Source: Galbibacter sp048266365
GTDB lineage: Bacteria > Bacteroidota > Bacteroidia > Flavobacteriales > Flavobacteriaceae
Reading direction: 5' to 3'
DNA length: 64,000 nucleotides
Assembly: GCF_048266365.1 (NCBI RefSeq)
Contig: NZ_JBLWZP010000007.1
Coordinates: 1-64,000, forward strand
In this document: in pieces, positions 60,698 through 64,000 of the stretch
How the letters are laid out: every line of letters starts with the position of its first letter
Position numbering within the stretch: position 1 is the stretch's first letter
Notes under the pieces: generated by a model
The model's input: the letters and a program-made list of their open reading frames with translations, nothing else
Databases searched by the model: none
Told to the model about the DNA's origin: nothing
Position numbers and translations under genes: made by a program

Positions 60698-62350
60698 ATG
60701 TTTGAATTAGTGTTAAATAAAATATTCTTCGTATTGAAATTAAGGGTTTTTATCCTTGTGTTGCTGCTTGGCAATGGGTTGGTTTTTTCGCAATCCTCTC
60801 CGGTGGTAACATCTTCAGTGGATACAACCGTAATTAAAATTGGAGAGCAAATACACTTTAAGATAGAGGTTGCAGCAGATAGTACGGCTGAGGTTTTCTT
60901 CCCCGATGGACAAACCTTTATACCCTTGGAAATGGTGGAACAACTGCCAATCGACAGCGTAATCATTCAAGACAAGTTAAAGTTAATTAAGGAATATGCC
61001 TTAACCCAATTTGATTCCGGTCATTATACCTTGCCTAAACAGCAATTGATGATTGATGGAAAACCGTTCTTTACAGATTCTTTGACCATACAGGTTAATA
61101 CTGTGGTGGTCGATACGACCAAACAGAAGATGTTTGATATCAAATCCTTAGCCGTGGTTGATAAACCAATGGGCAACTGGTGGATCTGGGTATTGATTGG
61201 TTTAGTGGTTGTTGGGTTAATAGGGCTGGTTATCTACTGGTTTGTTATAAGAAAGAAACCCTTAACAGAAGAAGAGAAAATCGCGTTATTACCGCCATAT
61301 GATAGAGCATTGGCGGAACTAAAGAAACTAGATGACTCCAAATATATAATCCAATCAGAATACAAAGAGTACTATACCGAGCTTACCAATATCGTACGCT
61401 ACTATTTGGAGGAGGATGCTCATATTTCCGCCATGGAAAGTACCACGGATGAGTTGATTACCAAAATTGAACTACTGAGGGATTCTGGAAATTTAAATTT
61501 GGATAACGATACGATTGATCAATTTAAAAAAGTTTTAAAAACGGCTGATTTGGTGAAATTTGCTAAATCAAGACCAGATGATTCAATGGTCGCCGGCGAT
61601 CGTAAAACAGTGGAAACTATTGTAGTCAAAACCAAACAGGCCCTACCTGAACCAACAGAAGAGGAACTCATGCAGCAAGAGGCTTATGTAGAAGACTTGA
61701 CTAGAAGGAAGAAAAAACAACAAATTAAAAAAGCCATATTGGTCTCGGTCGGAGTCTTGGTAATTGCTCTGGGAGCGTTGACCTATATTTTCGGGTTTGA
61801 CACTATAAAGGATAACGTACTTGGCCACCCTAACAAATCCCTACTCGAAAGTCAGTGGGTGGGTAGTTCTTATGGGTATCCTTCCATGTATGTGGAAACA
61901 CCGGAAGTTTTAGAACGGGTGAAGGATCTTGATAAAAATGGCGCAGTCGGCACTCATAGTAATCAAAGGTATACCTACGGTGAAATACATGGAAACTTTT
62001 TTATACAGCTCAATGTGGCAACCTATAAAAAGGAAGGTGATTTTGATGCAAAAAAAGCTATTGAATCGGCCATTGCAAGAGTAGAAAAGGCAGGGGCTAG
62101 AAACATGATTGTTAAACAAGAAGAATATGTAAGCCCGACTGGTAAGGAAGGTAATAAAGTATTCGGAACATTGAACTTGGAGGATCCTGAAAGGGGGACC
62201 ATAAGAAATGTCTCTTATATGATTTTGAGTTTTGTTCAAGGCGGAGGTTTTCAGCAACTTACCATGGTCTATCCGAAGAATGACACTTATGCTGATACCA
62301 TAGTTGATAGGATAACCAGTTCAATAGATTTTAAAACCCAAAGTGAATGA
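60698..62350 (+). CDS. BatD-like membrane protein with C-terminal extra domain
   Basis: About 550 residues from the ATG at 60698; the open frame back to 60641 adds residues of no signal-like character. A Sec signal (LRVFILVLLLGNGLVFS) is followed by a BatD-like beta domain (SSVDTTVIKIGEQIHFKIEV). A transmembrane helix comes at about 165-185 (WWIWVLIGLVVVGLIGLVIY), then a cytosolic helical stretch with YKEYYTELTNIVRYYLEEDA, as in Bat DUF4381-type proteins. A second helix (ILVSVGVLVIALGALTYIF) leads to a ~150-residue periplasmic domain of unclear type, perhaps DcrB/PsbP-like. Its stop overlaps the start of batA by four bases. Confidence 0.78.
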   Translation: MFELVLNKIFFVLKLRVFILVLLLGNGLVFSQSSPVVTSSVDTTVIKIGEQIHFKIEVAADSTAEVFFPDGQTFIPLEMVEQLPIDSVIIQDKLKLIKEYALTQFDSGHYTLPKQQLMIDGKPFFTDSLTIQVNTVVVDTTKQKMFDIKSLAVVDKPMGNWWIWVLIGLVVVGLIGLVIYWFVIRKKPLTEEEKIALLPPYDRALAELKKLDDSKYIIQSEYKEYYTELTNIVRYYLEEDAHISAMESTTDELITKIELLRDSGNLNLDNDTIDQFKKVLKTADLVKFAKSRPDDSMVAGDRKTVETIVVKTKQALPEPTEEELMQQEAYVEDLTRRKKKQQIKKAILVSVGVLVIALGALTYIFGFDTIKDNVLGHPNKSLLESQWVGSSYGYPSMYVETPEVLERVKDLDKNGAVGTHSNQRYTYGEIHGNFFIQLNVATYKKEGDFDAKKAIESAIARVEKAGARNMIVKQEEYVSPTGKEGNKVFGTLNLEDPERGTIRNVSYMILSFVQGGGFQQLTMVYPKNDTYADTIVDRITSSIDFKTQSE

Positions 62351-63351
62351 TGTTTGAGAATGTAGACTTTGTAAACCCTGAGTTCTTTTGGCTGTTATTA
62401 TTACTTCCAATAGTAGGGGTATGGTATTTTTTCAAACGAAAAAAACAGACAGCTTCCCTTAAAATCTCCAGTATTCGAGGCTTTAAAGGAACAACATCTA
62501 TATTGACAAAGCTTAAGCCTATGTTATTTGTGATGCGTTTATTAGCCTTAGCTGCACTAATTACCGCAATGGCAAGGCCACAAAGAGAGGATGTGTCTAC
62601 AAGGACCAAAACCACACGTGGTATTGATATTGTGATGGCTATAGATGTGTCTTCTAGTATGTTGGCACGTGATTTGAAGCCAAATAGGTTGGTAGCACTT
62701 AAAGAAGTTGCAGCAACTTTTATTAAAGAACGTGTAAACGATCGTATTGGACTTGTGGTTTATTCCGGGGAAAGCTTCACAAAAACCCCAATTACCAGTG
62801 ATAAAAGCATTGTACTTAAATCCTTAAAAGAAATCACCTATGGCCAATTGCAAGATGGTACAGCTATCGGAATGGGACTTGCCACAGCAGTAAATAGAAT
62901 TAAGGACAGCAAGGCCAAAAGTAAGGTACTTATACTTTTGACCGACGGGGTGAATAATTCAGGGTTTATAGAACCGGAAACAGCCGCAGGATTAGCCGTT
63001 GAATACGGAATTAAAACTTACACTATTGGAATAGGAACCAATGGAATGGCACTCACACCTGTGGGTTATAACCCTGATGGAAGCTATAGATATGGAATGA
63101 GCAAGGTGGAAATTGATGAACAGCTTCTCAAGGATATTGCTGAGCAAACCGGTGGGGTGTATTTTAGGGCTACGGATAATGAAAAGCTCTCTGAAATTTA
63201 TGAAGAGATTAATAAATTAGAGAAAACAGATATAGAAGAAATCAAATACTATAACTACGAGGAAGAGTTTAGATTCTTTGCTCTTTTTGCGGTTGGTTTA
63301 TTGGTATTAGAAAGCATATTGCGTTATACAGTTTTTAGAAGTTTAGTTTAA
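62347..63351 (+). CDS. batA: BatA: VWA-domain membrane protein
   Basis: A 334-residue protein with an N-terminal membrane helix pair (FFWLLLLLPIVGVWYFF and MLFVMRLLALAALITAMARP) and a von Willebrand A domain with an intact MIDAS: DVSSSM (AIDVSSSMLARD), the Thr of QDGTAIG, and LLTDGVNNSG. A last helix (FFALFAVGLLVLESILRY) anchors the C-terminus. Bat proteins are linked to oxygen tolerance in Bacteroides and to envelope integrity in other bacteria. The ATG overlaps the preceding stop (ATGA, 62347-62350). Confidence 0.92.
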   Translation: MMFENVDFVNPEFFWLLLLLPIVGVWYFFKRKKQTASLKISSIRGFKGTTSILTKLKPMLFVMRLLALAALITAMARPQREDVSTRTKTTRGIDIVMAIDVSSSMLARDLKPNRLVALKEVAATFIKERVNDRIGLVVYSGESFTKTPITSDKSIVLKSLKEITYGQLQDGTAIGMGLATAVNRIKDSKAKSKVLILLTDGVNNSGFIEPETAAGLAVEYGIKTYTIGIGTNGMALTPVGYNPDGSYRYGMSKVEIDEQLLKDIAEQTGGVYFRATDNEKLSEIYEEINKLEKTDIEEIKYYNYEEEFRFFALFAVGLLVLESILRYTVFRSLV

Positions 63352-63354
63352 ATT

Positions 63355-64000
63355 ATGTATCAATTAGACGAAAAAATATATTTCTATGTGTTGGGAATAA
63401 TCCCGTTTTTGGTGGTTTTGTTTATCGGTTATAGGATATGGCAAAAACAAGCCCAAAAACGCTTTGCCGACGCGGAAACTTTAAATAAGTTAAGCCCAAA
63501 CAAATCGACCTTTAAATCGATTTTGAAACTTGTCTTGATTCTACTTTCTATAAGCTGTTTGGCTATTGCTCTAGTCAATCCAAAGATCGGGACTAAAATG
63601 GAGACCGTTAAACGCGAAGGGGTTGATATTGTATTTGCTATTGACGTGTCTAAAAGTATGATTGCAGAGGATATCGCACCAAATCGAATTGAAAAAGCGA
63701 AGCGAGTAGTATCTGAAATCATCAACAATTTAGCTTCGGATCGTATAGGGATCATTGCATATGCAGGTCAAGCTCACCCTCAATTACCTATTACAACGGA
63801 TTATTCGGCGGCAAAAATGTTTTTGCAGAGTATGAATACCGATATGATGTCATCGCAAGGAACCGCAATCAATGAAGCTATACAGTTAGCAACCACTTAT
63901 TTTGATGACCAGGACCAAACCAATAGGGTGTTGTTCTTAGTTTCTGATGGAGAGGATCATTCGAATGCCACCAACGATGCTGTAGAAGAAGCTAGCGCTG
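63355..64000 (+). CDS. batB: BatB: VWA-domain membrane protein, 3' end beyond the window
   Basis: A frame opens at ATG 63355 (MYQLDEKIYFYVLGIIPF), three bases after the batA stop, and runs to the window edge (215 codons seen). It has two N-terminal helices and a VWA domain with the MIDAS sequence AIDVSKSMIAEDIAP, GIIAYAGQAHPQLPITTDY, the Thr of SSQGTAINEA and FLVSDGEDHSN. This matches BatB, which normally follows BatA. In typical clusters a BatC (TPR) and BatD gene would follow beyond the edge. Confidence 0.92.
   Translation, partial: MYQLDEKIYFYVLGIIPFLVVLFIGYRIWQKQAQKRFADAETLNKLSPNKSTFKSILKLVLILLSISCLAIALVNPKIGTKMETVKREGVDIVFAIDVSKSMIAEDIAPNRIEKAKRVVSEIINNLASDRIGIIAYAGQAHPQLPITTDYSAAKMFLQSMNTDMMSSQGTAINEAIQLATTYFDDQDQTNRVLFLVSDGEDHSNATNDAVEEASA

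Overview
The window looks like a stretch of chromosome from a marine-type member of the Flavobacteriaceae (Bacteroidota). Reasons: AT-rich DNA; promoters of the Bacteroidota type (TTTG or TTG, about 17-22 bases, then TAnnTTTG); a type IX secretion (T9SS) C-terminal sorting domain; a GLPGLI-family gene next to a TonB-dependent receptor remnant; a DnaE polymerase with an N-terminal proofreading exonuclease; and a fused amino-lipid synthase of the OlsF/GlsF kind. Nearly all of the window is ordinary, densely packed chromosome.

Region 1-1253 is the main accessory zone. It holds the first 35 codons of an IS110-family transposase, a small acetyltransferase-like gene broken by one extra base in an A9 run, a 123-bp imperfect palindrome directly upstream of that gene, and the 5' part (mostly domain I) of a group II intron that starts inside the palindrome's terminal arm. 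The zone ends at a tRNA-Leu(CAA) gene with its own promoter and terminator. The layout resembles a single-gene cassette bounded by a recombination-site-like palindrome into which mobile elements have inserted, and it is the best candidate here for an under-described system.

Region 1431-30742 is mostly housekeeping: prs, ribosomal protein L25 and pth; a T9SS-secreted metalloprotease with a small lipoprotein; ribF and an HTTM membrane protein; serS; a TPR protein; a DUF4286 protein, rsmA and mgtE; a 2-hydroxyacid dehydrogenase; TM2 and ArsR proteins; the OlsF/GlsF-like lipid synthase; aspartate kinase with a GNAT; class I fructose-bisphosphatase; a TerB-like protein; and dnaE.

Region 30772-41486 is a run of minus-strand genes for glycerol-3-phosphate dehydrogenase, penicillin-binding protein 1C, a very large thioester alpha-2-macroglobulin lipoprotein, and an isoaspartyl peptidase. 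Macroglobulin and PBP1C form the known periplasmic defence and repair pair. Region 41487-43922 is a decaying accessory island: a repeat-rich leader, a small secreted four-cysteine peptide, a GLPGLI gene with a nonsense codon, and a receptor barrel that has lost its N-terminus.

Region 44099-57180 carries amino-acid catabolism and envelope functions: 3-hydroxyanthranilate dioxygenase, an ALDH7-type dehydrogenase, an acyl-ACP desaturase, an OmpA-like protein with an HHH protein, a phosphoesterase, an AlbA/Schlafen-type protein, an SDR, saccharopine dehydrogenase, DUF423, ATP-type PEP carboxykinase and radA. Region 57454-64000 has a DUF4382 lipoprotein and then the start of a Bat (aerotolerance-type) operon: MoxR, DUF58, a BatD-like membrane protein, BatA, and BatB cut by the window edge. 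Convergent gene pairs are commonly separated by clear hairpin terminators.
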